The notes below the pieces were generated by a model that saw only the letters and a list, made by a program, of their open reading frames with translations, searched no databases and was not told the origin of the DNA. Positions 34,325-43,082 of a stretch of 64,000 bases of DNA are shown here, piece after piece (position 1 is the first letter of the stretch; each line of letters starts with the position of its first letter). The stretch covers positions 1,178,001 to 1,242,000 of the forward strand of contig NZ_CP038799.1 in assembly GCF_012223425.1 (NCBI RefSeq), in the 5' to 3' direction. The stretch comes from Mycolicibacterium frederiksbergense (GTDB taxonomy: Bacteria > Actinomycetota > Actinomycetes > Mycobacteriales > Mycobacteriaceae). Both the position numbers and the translations under genes were made by a program.

Positions 34325-35020
34325 ATGAGTACCGCCGCCGATGTCCTGGAGGAGCTGTCCCGCCTGGGCGGCTACTTCGCGCTGCCCCCGGCTGGAGCCG
34401 GTGCGGTGCGGTACTCCCAACTGGCGACCCCGGAGGTGGTGACCCGGTTCGTCGAAGCCACCCGGACGGCCATCGCCACATCGGTGCGGGTTCCCGCCCC
34501 CACCGTCGAGGCCCGGGTGGCCGCGTCGTCGTTCCAGCTCGGGGTGGCCGCCCGACTGCTGTCGCCGATGATCGCGGGGGCGCTGTGTCGTCAGGCGATC
34601 CCGGTGCTGACTCCGGATAACCTGTTCTTCAGCGCCCAGAATCACGCGCCGGTGTTCTCGGTGCACGATATCGGAGTTCGGGATGCACCCGATATCGAAT
34701 CCGCGGCACGCGGAATTTCGGCGTCACTACCGACATTGTTCGAGCCGCTGAATCTGACCCTGCGGGGCGTTGCGGGGCTGTCACCGCTGGTCAGTACCGG
34801 CAACGTGGCATCTGCAGCAAACGGGGCGGTGACCGTCCTCGCGCTGACGCACCCCGAGCTTGAGCGCGCCGGTCGCGCCTTGATCGAGGCGCTGCTGGCC
34901 GGCACGCCATTGACCGATGCGGGCCGCCTCGACCGCGGCAACTTCACCAGACACAGTTGCTGCCTCTTCTACAAAGTGCCCGGCGCGGGACTCTGTGGCG
35001 ACTGCGTGATCTCCCGGTAG
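34325..35020 (+). CDS. FhuF-like (2Fe-2S) protein
   Basis: 231-aa protein with a C-terminal FhuF-type cluster motif: CC, ten residues, then C-x2-C in the stretch CCLFYKVPGAGLCGDC, which binds a 2Fe-2S centre. Family members are ferric-siderophore reductases. ATG 34325 is used; GTG 34322 directly before it would suit a leaderless transcript. It lies between the dehydratase operon and the bluB operon, so a role in reducing cobalamin or iron in this module is conceivable but unsupported. Confidence 0.82.
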   Translation: MSTAADVLEELSRLGGYFALPPAGAGAVRYSQLATPEVVTRFVEATRTAIATSVRVPAPTVEARVAASSFQLGVAARLLSPMIAGALCRQAIPVLTPDNLFFSAQNHAPVFSVHDIGVRDAPDIESAARGISASLPTLFEPLNLTLRGVAGLSPLVSTGNVASAANGAVTVLALTHPELERAGRALIEALLAGTPLTDAGRLDRGNFTRHSCCLFYKVPGAGLCGDCVISR

Positions 35021-35061
35021 CGCCGATCACACCACCCTGCCCGATGACTGGTCGGTCATAT

Positions 35062-35095
35062 TGCAACCTTGGTGCAACGGTGCCGGAGCTACCAT
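35062..35095 (+). promoter_or_regulatory. Paired TGCAAC repeat and -10 of the bluB operon
   Basis: TGCAAC 35062-35067 and TGCAAC 35073-35078 (11-bp period), then exactly 11 nt, then the -10-like TACCAT at 35090-35095. The first gene of the operon starts at 35127. Orientation relative to the gene is the same as at the other two sites. Confidence 0.7.
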
Positions 35096-35126
35096 TCGCC
35101 CGCCATACGGCAGGACGGAGTCAACC

Positions 35127-35879
35127 ATGAGTTTGTCACCAACCGGATACGCCCAGACGCCAACCACCAGGCCTCGCCCCGAGATTGCCCGGATGCCCCA
35201 AATCGACTACCAGCAGCCATTTTTGGGATACCCATCCAGCCTCCGCACCACGATCGTCGCCAACGACGAACTTCTCCGCCACGGACTCGTGCACGTGGTC
35301 TCACGCATCGATCGGATCCGGTTCGTCGGCGACCTGCGCTACGGCGAAGGGCTTGCCGAGCGCGTCAGGGAGCTGCGCCCGGAACTGCTGGTGCTCGGAA
35401 TGGACCGCACGTTGGTGTTGTCGGATTTGCTGGCGGAGCTGGATGTCACGCCGCGGGTCATCGTCGTGATGGACAGCCAGGACGAGGGCGCCAACACGTT
35501 GGACCTGCTGCGAGCCGGGGCCGACGCCCTGGTCGACAGGCGCTCGACCGCCACCGAACTGCGCAATACGTTCAACCGGGTCATCAACGGCCAGTCCGCG
35601 CTCGACAGTCACAGCGTCAACGCCGTGATCACCGAACTGCGATGTCCCCGTAAGGATTTTCGCGACGATCTCGTTGCGGTGCTCACCGCCCGCGAACGCG
35701 AAGTCCTAGACCTGCTCGTCGAGGGCCTCGATAACCGGACGATCGCCGCCCAACTGTTCGTGTCGGAAGCCACCGTCAAGTTCCACCTGCAGAACATCAT
35801 GAAAAAGCTCGGGGTGCACAAACGCGCGGCCCTGATATCGGTGGCCCTGCGAGGCCACAGCCGACAGATGCACTCGTGA
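35127..35879 (+). CDS. LuxR/NarL-type regulator with degenerate receiver
   Basis: 250-aa regulator. A receiver-like domain covers about residues 41-155 and a LuxR HTH covers about 185-243 (LTAREREVLDLLVEGLDNRT, then VSEATVKFHLQNIMKKLGV). At the end of receiver strand 3 the sequence is LLVLGMDRT, with Gly91 where the phosphorylated Asp is expected, so it may not be a phosphorylation switch. No histidine kinase is nearby. ATG 35127; the stop overlaps the bluB GTG (GTGA). First gene of the bluB-cobA-cobC operon, which it may autoregulate. Confidence 0.85.
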   Translation: MSLSPTGYAQTPTTRPRPEIARMPQIDYQQPFLGYPSSLRTTIVANDELLRHGLVHVVSRIDRIRFVGDLRYGEGLAERVRELRPELLVLGMDRTLVLSDLLAELDVTPRVIVVMDSQDEGANTLDLLRAGADALVDRRSTATELRNTFNRVINGQSALDSHSVNAVITELRCPRKDFRDDLVAVLTAREREVLDLLVEGLDNRTIAAQLFVSEATVKFHLQNIMKKLGVHKRAALISVALRGHSRQMHS

Positions 35880-36522
35880 CCGCGGCGCCCGAAACCGAAC
35901 TGTATGACGTGATCCGCCGGCGTCGCGATGTCCGCGCGGAGTTCACCGGAGCAACCGTCGACGACTCGGTGCTGACCCGGATCCTGCAGGCCGCCCATAC
36001 CGCACCCAGCGTCGGGATGAGCCAGCCGTGGGACTTCGTGGTCATCGAGAATCCGCTGACCAAGGCCGCTTTCCACGACCATGTGATGGCTGAGCGGCAA
36101 CGCTTCCACGACAGCCTGCCCGCCGAGCGGGCCCGAACGTTCGACCGCATCAAGATCGAGGGCATCCGCGAGTCCACCGTGAGCATCGTGGTCACCTACG
36201 ACGACACCCGCGGTGGTACCGCCGTGCTCGGCAGGCACGCCAGCCCGGATGCCGGTCTGTACTCGGTGTGCCTGGCGATCGAGAACCTCTGGTTGGCCGC
36301 CACCGCCGAAGGGCTCGGCGTCGGATGGGTGTCCTTTTTCCGCGAGCAGTATCTGCGTGGGCTGCTGGGTATCCCCGACGCGCTGTCCGACCGATCGCGT
36401 GGTTGTGTCTCGGACCGGTGACGGCCCTCCAGCAGATCCCGGACCTGGAACGGCATGGTTGGCAGGACCGCAGGCCGCTGTCGAGGGTCGTCCACCGCGA
36501 ATTCTACGGAAGCAGGTCATGA
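35876..36522 (+). pseudogene. bluB: 5,6-dimethylbenzimidazole synthase, frameshifted near the 3' end
   Basis: BluB turns FMNH2 into 5,6-dimethylbenzimidazole, the lower ligand of cobalamin. From GTG 35876 the frame gives the nitroreductase-fold protein (RRRRDVRAEFTGA, HTAPSVGMSQPWDFVVI, GLGVGWVSFF) to GIPDAL at about 36385, then reaches a stop at 36421 after nonhomologous residues. The expected C-terminus (VRPIAWLCLGPV, then IPDLERHGWQDRRPL) continues in the frame one base back and ends at 36522, where its TGA overlaps the next ATG (36519) in the usual 4-nt coupling. One missing G after 36385 (CTG-GTC read as CTGTC) would explain it. Either a real mutation or a sequencing error. Confidence 0.85.
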
Positions 36523-37682
36523 CCGCAGACCACAGAGAGCACCGGATGTCCACTCACACAATCCCTGTCGACCGGCCGCCGGCCGTCTCCATCGATCTGG
36601 CAGTGCGCGATCAGCGGGTCACCATTGCCGGCGCGACACCGCGCGCGATGGCGACCGCCGCGGCCATGCTCGACGCGGGCGCGATCGTGACAGTCATCAG
36701 CGAGCAACCCACCGCCTACCTGAGCGACCTGGCGGCCCGAGGGTTGGCCACTGTCGCGCACCGCGGTTTCCAGTCCAGCGATTTCGACTCGGCCACCTTG
36801 GTTTTCGCTCTCACAGATGACCACACGCAGAATCGGAGGATCGCCGAAGAAGCCCAGCGGCGCGCGGTGCTGTGTTCGGTGGAACCGGACCCACCGAGTC
36901 CGGGGAACGGTCACCGCTCCGGCGGGCGTGTCATCTTGGTCGGCGGCGGGCCCGGTGACCCTCGCCTGCTCACCATCGCCGGCCGCGACGCGATCGTCGG
37001 TGCTGATGTCGTCGTCACCGACCGTCTCGCCCCTGTCGGCGTGCTGCGCCAGTTGGCGCCGTACGCCGATATCATCGATGTCTCCAAGATTCCCGGTGGC
37101 CGCCGCACCGAACAGAGCGAGATCAACTGCGCCTTGATCTCTCGCGCCCAGGCCGGTCAGATCGTGGTGCGGCTCAAGGGCGGAGACGGGTTCGTGTTCG
37201 GCCGCGGCGGCGAGGAGTTGGACTGCTGCGTGCGGGCCGGTGTGCCCGTTGAGGTGATCCCCGGCGTCAGCTCCGCGATAGCGGCTCCGGCATCCGCGCT
37301 GATCCCGGTCACCCATCGGGGTCTCACCCAGGGATTCACCGTGGTCTCCGGTCACGTCCCACCCGGACATCCGGAATGCACCGTCGACTACGCGGCGCTG
37401 GCGCGCGCCAACACCACGCTGGTGTTGATGATGGCCGTCGCCAACCTCGCGGCCATCACCCGGACGCTCACCGACGCCGGACTGCATCCGGACACCCCGG
37501 CCGCCGTCATCGCAGACGGCAGCCTGTCCAGCCAACTCGAAATCCGCGGCACGGTAAGCACTATCGCCGACCTGGCGCATGATGCCGGGATCGGACCACC
37601 GGCCACGACGGTGATCGGCGCGGTCGCGGGCTTCGTGCCCGGCACCTCCACGCTCCGGCAGGCGCAACGATCGAGCGTCTGA
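36519..37682 (+). CDS. cobA: Uroporphyrinogen-III C-methyltransferase with SirC-like N-terminus
   Basis: 387-aa protein. The N-terminal part (about 20-120) resembles the NAD-binding precorrin-2 dehydrogenase domain (VTIAGATPRAMATAAAMLDA), though the usual GGG loop is altered to AGAT. The C-terminal SUMT domain (about 130-375) has VILVGGGPGDPRLLT, VRLKGGDGFVFGRGGEE and VIPGVSSAIAAPA. It makes precorrin-2 from uroporphyrinogen III for cobalamin or siroheme. ATG 36519 would overlap the bluB stop in the repaired frame; ATG 36546 is an alternative. Placement between bluB and a cobC-like gene favours the B12 branch. Confidence 0.9.
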   Translation: MTADHREHRMSTHTIPVDRPPAVSIDLAVRDQRVTIAGATPRAMATAAAMLDAGAIVTVISEQPTAYLSDLAARGLATVAHRGFQSSDFDSATLVFALTDDHTQNRRIAEEAQRRAVLCSVEPDPPSPGNGHRSGGRVILVGGGPGDPRLLTIAGRDAIVGADVVVTDRLAPVGVLRQLAPYADIIDVSKIPGGRRTEQSEINCALISRAQAGQIVVRLKGGDGFVFGRGGEELDCCVRAGVPVEVIPGVSSAIAAPASALIPVTHRGLTQGFTVVSGHVPPGHPECTVDYAALARANTTLVLMMAVANLAAITRTLTDAGLHPDTPAAVIADGSLSSQLEIRGTVSTIADLAHDAGIGPPATTVIGAVAGFVPGTSTLRQAQRSSV

Positions 37683-38248
37683 TGCGACTGCTCGGTTCGG
37701 CACGCACACCCGGCCGCCGGATCTGGGTGATCCGCCACGGCGAGTCCACCTGGAACGCACGGGGCCTCATTCAGCGACAGGTCGCGCACCCCCCGTTGAC
37801 GGCAAAAGGTATCGAGCAAGCCTATGCCGCAGGTTTTTCATTGCGATACCGCGACATCGGTCAGATCGTGACCTCGGATGCGGTGCGTGCCCGCCAGACC
37901 GCCGCGGCAATAGCCACCGTCCTGGACGTACCGGTCATCGTCGACCCCCGGTTGCGCGAGCGCGACTGGCTCGCCACCCCCGGGCTCGCCCCGGCCAACT
38001 CCCGCTCATCGCACGGGCTCGAGGACCCCAGGCCGCGGGTGGCCGAGGCGCTCTGGGCACTGGCCGGCCTCGGGGCTGACTCAGCCGTGGTGACGCACGG
38101 CGATATCGTGTGCGCGCTGCTGGATATGTTGGCTGCCCGCAACGCCGAGACCGTGCACTGGGGCGACGGCATGTCGGTACCCAACGGTGCGGTGGTACCG
38201 ATGCCGATCGCGCACCTGCGGAGCGCCGGTGGAGGCACTCAGCCCTGA
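37682..38248 (+). CDS. cobC: Histidine phosphatase, probable alpha-ribazole phosphatase
   Basis: 188-aa phosphoglycerate-mutase-like phosphatase. The catalytic RHGES motif is at residues 18-22, the second phosphate site is in SDAVRARQTA and the second His is in VVTHGDIVCALLD. In a bluB-cobA operon the likely job is removing phosphate from alpha-ribazole-phosphate or cobalamin-phosphate in nucleotide-loop assembly (CobC role). ATG 37682 shares a base with the cobA stop (TGATG). The family is broad, so the substrate is inferred from context. Confidence 0.85.
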   Translation: MRLLGSARTPGRRIWVIRHGESTWNARGLIQRQVAHPPLTAKGIEQAYAAGFSLRYRDIGQIVTSDAVRARQTAAAIATVLDVPVIVDPRLRERDWLATPGLAPANSRSSHGLEDPRPRVAEALWALAGLGADSAVVTHGDIVCALLDMLAARNAETVHWGDGMSVPNGAVVPMPIAHLRSAGGGTQP

Positions 38249-38385
38249 GGGGAGGCGTCGACGCTCACCGGGACGCCGGTCAGTGCGCGTCCGATAGGGC
38301 ACAACGACGGTGCCTGCCAGGTTCCTCGAATGCCGCCGCCGTCCGCGCACTCATGAGATACCCCTGTTGCTACCGGTTTTCGTTG

Positions 38386-38955
38386 TCAACCACGATCGCC
38401 GCCGGGACGCCACAGCACGTCCCCACCCGGATTCTCGACCCTGGCCAGAATGAAGAGCAGATCCGAGAGCCGGTTCAGATAGCGCAACGCGCACTCGTTG
38501 ACCGGGGCGGACCCGGCGAGAATCCACCCGCTACGTTCCGCGCGCCGAGCCACCGTGCGGGCCTGATGCAGGTACGCCGACGCCGTGCTGCCGCCCGGAA
38601 GGATGAAGCTGGCGAGTTTGGGCAGGTCGGCGTTGAACTCGTCGCACCACGATTCCAGGCGACTCACCTGCTCGTCGGTGACCCGCAGCGGCGGGTACTC
38701 CGGGTCCTCCACGATGGGGGTGCACAGGTCCGCCCCGACATCGAACAGATCGTTCTGGATGTGTTGCAGTACTGCGCTCGTGCGCTCGCTTGCGCCGCCG
38801 CAGGCGATGGCAACCCCGATGACGGCGTTCGTCTCGTCACAGTCGGCGTAGGCGCCGACACGCGCATCGGCCTTGGGCACCCGTGACATGTCGCCCAGCG
38901 CGGTGGTGCCGGCATCACCGGTTCTGGTGTAGATGCGTGTCAAATGCACTGCCAT
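38386..38955 (-). CDS. PduO-type ATP:cob(I)alamin adenosyltransferase
   Basis: 189-aa enzyme that makes adenosylcobalamin, the cofactor of EutBC and the diol dehydratase. The ATP-binding TRIYTRTGDAGTTALGD at the N-terminus and the C-terminal CALRYLNRLSDLLFILAR are hallmark PduO-type segments. It is a single-domain form; the PduO C-terminal domain is represented by a separate gene at 39947-40345. It lies 18 bp downstream of the glycerol facilitator on the same strand. Confidence 0.95.
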   Translation of the reverse strand: MAVHLTRIYTRTGDAGTTALGDMSRVPKADARVGAYADCDETNAVIGVAIACGGASERTSAVLQHIQNDLFDVGADLCTPIVEDPEYPPLRVTDEQVSRLESWCDEFNADLPKLASFILPGGSTASAYLHQARTVARRAERSGWILAGSAPVNECALRYLNRLSDLLFILARVENPGGDVLWRPGGDRG

Positions 38956-38973
38956 TGTCTGTAATCCGCCCGT

Positions 38974-39684
38974 CTAGATGAGTGCGAGCGCCAAGCCGGC
39001 GGCGGCAGCGGAGCCGAGAAGCGGTCCGACGATCGGCACCCACGCGTAACTCCATCCGGCGTCGGCTTTGCCCTTGATCGGCAGGATCGCGTAGGCCAGA
39101 CGGGGGCCCAGGTCGCGGGCCGGGTTGATCGCGTAGCCGGTTGGGCCACCGAGGCCGAAACCGATCGCCATGATCACGAAGGTCACCGCCCCGTACCCGA
39201 GGCCGCTGTTGATGTCCGGGTTGGTCACGATCCAGAAGATCAGCACGAACGTCGCGATGATCTCGGTGACGAGGTTCCACGGGATCCCGCGGATGGCCGG
39301 GGAGGTACAGAAGATGCCCCGAGTCCCGCTGTTGTCGTCGTTGTTGTCGTACTGGAGTTTGAAGGCGGCCCAACCGAGTACCGCGCCGATGAACCCACCG
39401 GACAGCTGCGCGGCCCAGTAGACCGGCACCGACGACCAGGCGATGTCGCCCGACATGGCGACCGCGAGGGTGACCGCGGGATTGATGTGCGCGCCGGAGG
39501 GGCTGGCGATGCTGGCCGCGGTGAACACCGCGAAGCCCCAGCCGAGCACGATGACCACCCAGTCACCGCCACCACCGTGCGAGAACGAATTCTTCAGCAC
39601 GACGGCCGCGACAGCCCCGTTTCCGATGAGGCAGAGAATCGCCGTCCCGATGAACTCCCAGACGAAGATGTCGATGTTCGACAC
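38974..39684 (-). CDS. Aquaglyceroporin (MIP family glycerol facilitator)
   Basis: 236-aa channel with six membrane helices and two NPA half-helices: GAHINPAVTLA and GYAINPARDLGPR. The second motif with Asp after NPAR (NPARD) is typical of glycerol facilitators rather than water channels. The start is GTG 39684, 10 nt after AGGAGG; GTG 39711 is upstream of that ribosome site. It is paired with the adenosyltransferase gene and serves glycerol or diol entry for glpK and the dehydratase. Confidence 0.92.
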   Translation of the reverse strand: MSNIDIFVWEFIGTAILCLIGNGAVAAVVLKNSFSHGGGGDWVVIVLGWGFAVFTAASIASPSGAHINPAVTLAVAMSGDIAWSSVPVYWAAQLSGGFIGAVLGWAAFKLQYDNNDDNSGTRGIFCTSPAIRGIPWNLVTEIIATFVLIFWIVTNPDINSGLGYGAVTFVIMAIGFGLGGPTGYAINPARDLGPRLAYAILPIKGKADAGWSYAWVPIVGPLLGSAAAAGLALALI

Positions 39685-39946
39685 TGGCCGCGATCCTCCT
39701 GACGTGTGCACTGCACCGAATGTGACAGCTGAAGTCTGCGACGCCGACGGCCGGTTCCGTGATCACTATTGCTGCGTCCCAACCGGTTTACTGTCCATTG
39801 GGCTGTGCTTTTGGCTAGGGTCCGTCGGCCACCGCGACGAATCGCCGCGACGCACGGCTCCGAGGCATTAACATCGCGCCTGAACTTGGGGCCACCCCAG
39901 AAGTGGCCGAAGCACACGCCGCTGCATCCAGCCGAAAGGGTTCTCC

Positions 39947-40345
39947 ATGACATCGCTCCCCCTGACCAAGGCACAGGCCATCGTCGACGCCGCGATCGTC
40001 AAGGCCGATGAGATCGGCCAGCCGATGAACATCGCCGTGGTCGACGACGGCGGGCATCTGGTGGCGTTCGCCCGGATGGACGGGGCGATCAAGGCCAGCA
40101 TCGATATCTCGACACGCAAGGCGCGGACGTCGATCCTGATGAACGCACCCACGAGCGCACTGATGGGGCTTGTCCAGCCCGGCGCCGAACTCTATGGCCT
40201 CGAACAACTTTCCGGAGGGTTGGTCATCTTCGGCGGCGGACTGCTGCTGGAGCGGGACGGCGTGGTGGTCGGTGCCATCGGGGTCAGTGCGGGCAGCGTC
40301 GAGCAGGATATCGCGGTGGCCGAGGCGGGCGTCGCGGCACTGTAG
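39947..40345 (+). CDS. GlcG/HbpS-family protein (PduO C-terminal domain type)
   Basis: 132-aa protein of the heme-binding HbpS/GlcG family, the same domain that forms the C-terminal half of Salmonella PduO. MNIAVVDDGGHLVAFARMDGA, SIDISTRKARTS and VVGAIGVSAGSVEQD are typical. Role is uncertain: heme or corrinoid handling has been suggested for relatives. ATG 39947 follows AAAGG at a suitable distance. It is transcribed divergently from the facilitator-adenosyltransferase pair. Confidence 0.88.
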   Translation: MTSLPLTKAQAIVDAAIVKADEIGQPMNIAVVDDGGHLVAFARMDGAIKASIDISTRKARTSILMNAPTSALMGLVQPGAELYGLEQLSGGLVIFGGGLLLERDGVVVGAIGVSAGSVEQDIAVAEAGVAAL

Positions 40346-40363
40346 CCGGCACCCGCCCGGCTT

Positions 40364-41092
40364 TCATCGATGCAACTGGGGCAACAACCGACGCACCACC
40401 ATGGCCGACGATCCGGCGACCTGCTCGGCGAAGGCCGCGAAGTCCTCCAGTGCGTCGCTTCCGGCCAGATCGGATAGCGCCCGCACGATCAACCACGGCA
40501 CCGAGAAACGCTCGCACACCTGCGCGACCGCGCCACCTTCCATCTCGATGGCCCGGCCGCCGTGTTCGCGGTGCAGGCGCTCCCTGGTGACCTCGCAGTG
40601 CAGGTACTGATCTCCGGTGAGTATCAACCCGTACACCAGCCGTGACGCCCCCGGCAATGCGAATCCGGAGAAGGTCGTCCGCACCCGCGCCATCAACTCC
40701 GCGTCCACCGCGTACCCGAGTTCTGCAGTGGGATTGATCGACTCGACATGGCCGGCCTGATACACCGACAGTCTCTCACCGGCGATCGTGCCCGCGTCGA
40801 TCTGCACCACCCGGTCGGCGATCACGATGTCACCGATCGCCAGTCCCGGATCCAAGCCGCCGGCGACACCGGAGAACAACACCGCCGAACAACCGAAGCG
40901 GTCCACCAACAACGAGGTGACCAGCGCGGCGTTCACCTTTCCCATACCTGCTCCGACAAGCACCACCGGTACGTCGTCGATTCGACCGCAGGCGAACTCG
41001 GTGCCCGCGATCTGGACCCGATGCTCGGCGTCGAGCCGATCGAGAAGATGCGTCAGCTCTTGGGGTATCGCGCAGATGACACCGATCGGCAC
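40364..41092 (-). CDS. mtn: MTA/SAH nucleosidase
   Basis: 242-aa purine-nucleoside hydrolase acting on 5'-methylthioadenosine, S-adenosylhomocysteine and, in characterised members, 5'-deoxyadenosine. IGVICAIPQELTHLL, FSGVAGGLDPGLAIGDIVIA and AIEMEGGAVAQVC (catalytic and ribose-binding Glu) are clear, with RALSDLAGSDA carrying the catalytic Asp. It starts at GTG 41092, 3 bp after the glpK stop, so it is the last gene of the aldehyde dehydrogenase-DUF779-glpK operon. That position suggests removal of 5'-deoxyadenosine released when B12 enzymes are inactivated. Confidence 0.93.
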   Translation of the reverse strand: MPIGVICAIPQELTHLLDRLDAEHRVQIAGTEFACGRIDDVPVVLVGAGMGKVNAALVTSLLVDRFGCSAVLFSGVAGGLDPGLAIGDIVIADRVVQIDAGTIAGERLSVYQAGHVESINPTAELGYAVDAELMARVRTTFSGFALPGASRLVYGLILTGDQYLHCEVTRERLHREHGGRAIEMEGGAVAQVCERFSVPWLIVRALSDLAGSDALEDFAAFAEQVAGSSAMVVRRLLPQLHR

Positions 41093-41095
41093 GGG

Positions 41096-42613
41096 TTAGG
41101 ACACGTCCACCCAGTCCAGCGTGCGCTGCACGGCCTTCTGCCAGCCCGCATAACCGGAGCTGCGCTGTTCCTCCGACCATTCCGGGCTCCAGCGCTGACC
41201 TTCCTGCCAGTTGGCACGCAGGTCGTCCGGGTTCGCCCAGAAGCCGACGGCCAGCCCGGCCGCATATGCCGCACCCAGCGCCGTGGTCTCGGCGACGACC
41301 GGCTTCACCACGTCCACGCCGATCACATCGGCCTGGATCTGCATGCACAGGCTGTTCGCCGTGATACCGCCGTCGACCTTCAGAACCTCAAGGTGCACAC
41401 CGGAATCGGCCTCCATCGCGTCCACCACGTCACGGCTCTGATAGCAGATGGCCTCCAGCGTCGCCCGGGCCACGTGGGCATTGGTGTTGAAACGGCTCAA
41501 CCCGACGATCGCGCCACGGGCATCCGAACGCCAGTACGGCGCGAACAGCCCGGAGAAGGCGGGCACAAAGTAGACCCCGCCGTTGTCCTCGACCTGCTTG
41601 GCCAGCGACTCGCTCTGCGCAGCACCACTGATGATGCCCAGCTGGTCCCGCAACCACTGCACCGCCGAACCCGTCACCGCGATGGAACCCTCCAGCGCGT
41701 ACACCGGTTTCGCGTCCCCGAACTGGTAGCACACCGTCGTCAACAGGCCGTTGGTGGAACGGACGATTTTCTCACCGGTGTTCAGCAGCAGGAAATTGCC
41801 TGTGCCGTAGGTGTTCTTGGCTTCGCCCGCCTTCAGGCACACCTGGCCCACCATCGCGGCCTGCTGGTCACCCAGAATCCCCGTCACCGGGACCTCGCCC
41901 CCCATGGGTCCGGAGCTCAGCGTCACCCCGTAGGGCTCCGGTGAGGACGACGGCCGGATCTCCGGCAGCATCTGGCGCGGAATTCCGAAGAACGACAACA
42001 ACTCATCGTCCCAGTCCAGGGTTTCCAGATTCATCAGCATGGTGCGGCTGGCATTGGTCACATCGGTGACGTGCACCCCGCCGCGTGTCCCGCCGGTCAG
42101 ATTCCACACCACCCAGCTGTCGCTGTTGCCGAAGATCGCGTCACCGCTCTCCGCGGCTTCCCGCACCCCGGCCACGTTCTCCAGGATCCACTGGATCTTT
42201 CCGCCGGAGAAGTAGGTGGCGGGCGGCAGGCCGGCCTTCTGCCGGATCACATCACCGCGCCCGTCGCGGTCCAGCGCCGTGGCTATCCGGTCGGTGCGGG
42301 TGTCCTGCCAGACGATTGCGTTGTAGTACGGCCGCCCGGTCTTGCGGTTCCACACCAGGGTGGTTTCCCGCTGATTGGTGATCCCCAGCGCGGCAATGTC
42401 ATCGGGCTGCAGGTTGGTGTTGTTGAGCACGGAGGTCAGCACCGAGGCGGTGCGTTCCCAGATCTCCACCGGGTTGTGCTCCACCCAGCCGGGCTGCGGC
42501 ATGATCTGTTCGTGTTCGAGCTGATGACGGCCCACCTCGGCACCGGCATGATCGAAGATCATGGCTCGGGTGCTGGTGGTGCCCTGATCGATGGCTGCGA
42601 CGAAATCGGGCAA
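41096..42613 (-). CDS. glpK: Glycerol kinase
   Basis: 505-aa FGGY-family kinase phosphorylating glycerol to glycerol-3-phosphate. [16 protein letters not shown] at the N-terminus, [22 protein letters not shown] and [12 protein letters not shown] are diagnostic. Length is standard. It starts at TTG 42613 after AGGAGC. Within the operon it competes with the dehydratase for glycerol; together with the facilitator it forms the ordinary glycerol route. Confidence 0.96.
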   Translation of the reverse strand: MPDFVAAIDQGTTSTRAMIFDHAGAEVGRHQLEHEQIMPQPGWVEHNPVEIWERTASVLTSVLNNTNLQPDDIAALGITNQRETTLVWNRKTGRPYYNAIVWQDTRTDRIATALDRDGRGDVIRQKAGLPPATYFSGGKIQWILENVAGVREAAESGDAIFGNSDSWVVWNLTGGTRGGVHVTDVTNASRTMLMNLETLDWDDELLSFFGIPRQMLPEIRPSSSPEPYGVTLSSGPMGGEVPVTGILGDQQAAMVGQVCLKAGEAKNTYGTGNFLLLNTGEKIVRSTNGLLTTVCYQFGDAKPVYALEGSIAVTGSAVQWLRDQLGIISGAAQSESLAKQVEDNGGVYFVPAFSGLFAPYWRSDARGAIVGLSRFNTNAHVARATLEAICYQSRDVVDAMEADSGVHLEVLKVDGGITANSLCMQIQADVIGVDVVKPVVAETTALGAAYAAGLAVGFWANPDDLRANWQEGQRWSPEWSEEQRSSGYAGWQKAVQRTLDWVDVS

Positions 42614-42652
42614 CGCTGCTCCTGACGTCGAAAGGGTGGTACCGGGTGGGTT

Positions 42653-43051
42653 CTACGGTAGCTGGGCGGACCGCATCGATGTGGCGTGCGCCGGGACCAC
42701 CCGGGCCAACGATACGAACCGCAAACCTTCTGATTCCTCGAGGCTGAACCCGGTACCGCGGCCGGGTTCCACATCGATCACCAATTGACTGTGCTCCCAT
42801 ACCGGCACCTGTGGGCCCGAAACCCACACCGGCACGCCGTATGGCTGACGATCCGAGACGACGTCGAGCATGCCGAGCAGGACATCGCTGTCCTCGATCG
42901 AGAACTCGCCGACGGGGTGACACATGAGCGTGGCGCTCACACCGAAGCCGCCGGACTGGCGAAACATCAACGCCCCGTTCCGGTTCTGAAGATGCACCAC
43001 CAGCCCTGCAGCAGCCCGGGTGATCAACACCCGGGCTGCCGGGGAGTCCAT
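42653..43051 (-). CDS. DUF779 family protein
   Basis: 132-aa protein of the DUF779 family, which is regularly found next to acetaldehyde/aldehyde dehydrogenases, as in Rv0458-Rv0459. Visible segments are GGLVVHL-like AAGLVVHLQNRNG, DSDVLLGMLD and VIDVEPGRGTGFSLEE. Molecular function is unknown. It begins at ATG 43051, 31 bp after the aldehyde dehydrogenase stop, and is followed by glpK. Confidence 0.87.
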   Translation of the reverse strand: MDSPAARVLITRAAAGLVVHLQNRNGALMFRQSGGFGVSATLMCHPVGEFSIEDSDVLLGMLDVVSDRQPYGVPVWVSGPQVPVWEHSQLVIDVEPGRGTGFSLEESEGLRFVSLARVVPAHATSMRSAQLP

Positions 43052-43082
43052 CAGAGTCGCCCGCTCTTGGCGCGAGCGCTCA

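Noticed and set aside
36504..37760. 418-codon minus-strand open frame opposite cobA
   Set aside because: The plus strand encodes a clear SUMT domain with operon overlaps; the antisense frame has no motif.
38239..38388. Short minus-strand frame ending CPIGRALTGVPVSVDASPQG in the cobC-adenosyltransferase gap
   Set aside because: It reads like a protein C-terminus, perhaps a gene remnant. There is no start codon or ribosome site, it overlaps the cobC end, and I cannot assign a family, so it is not annotated.
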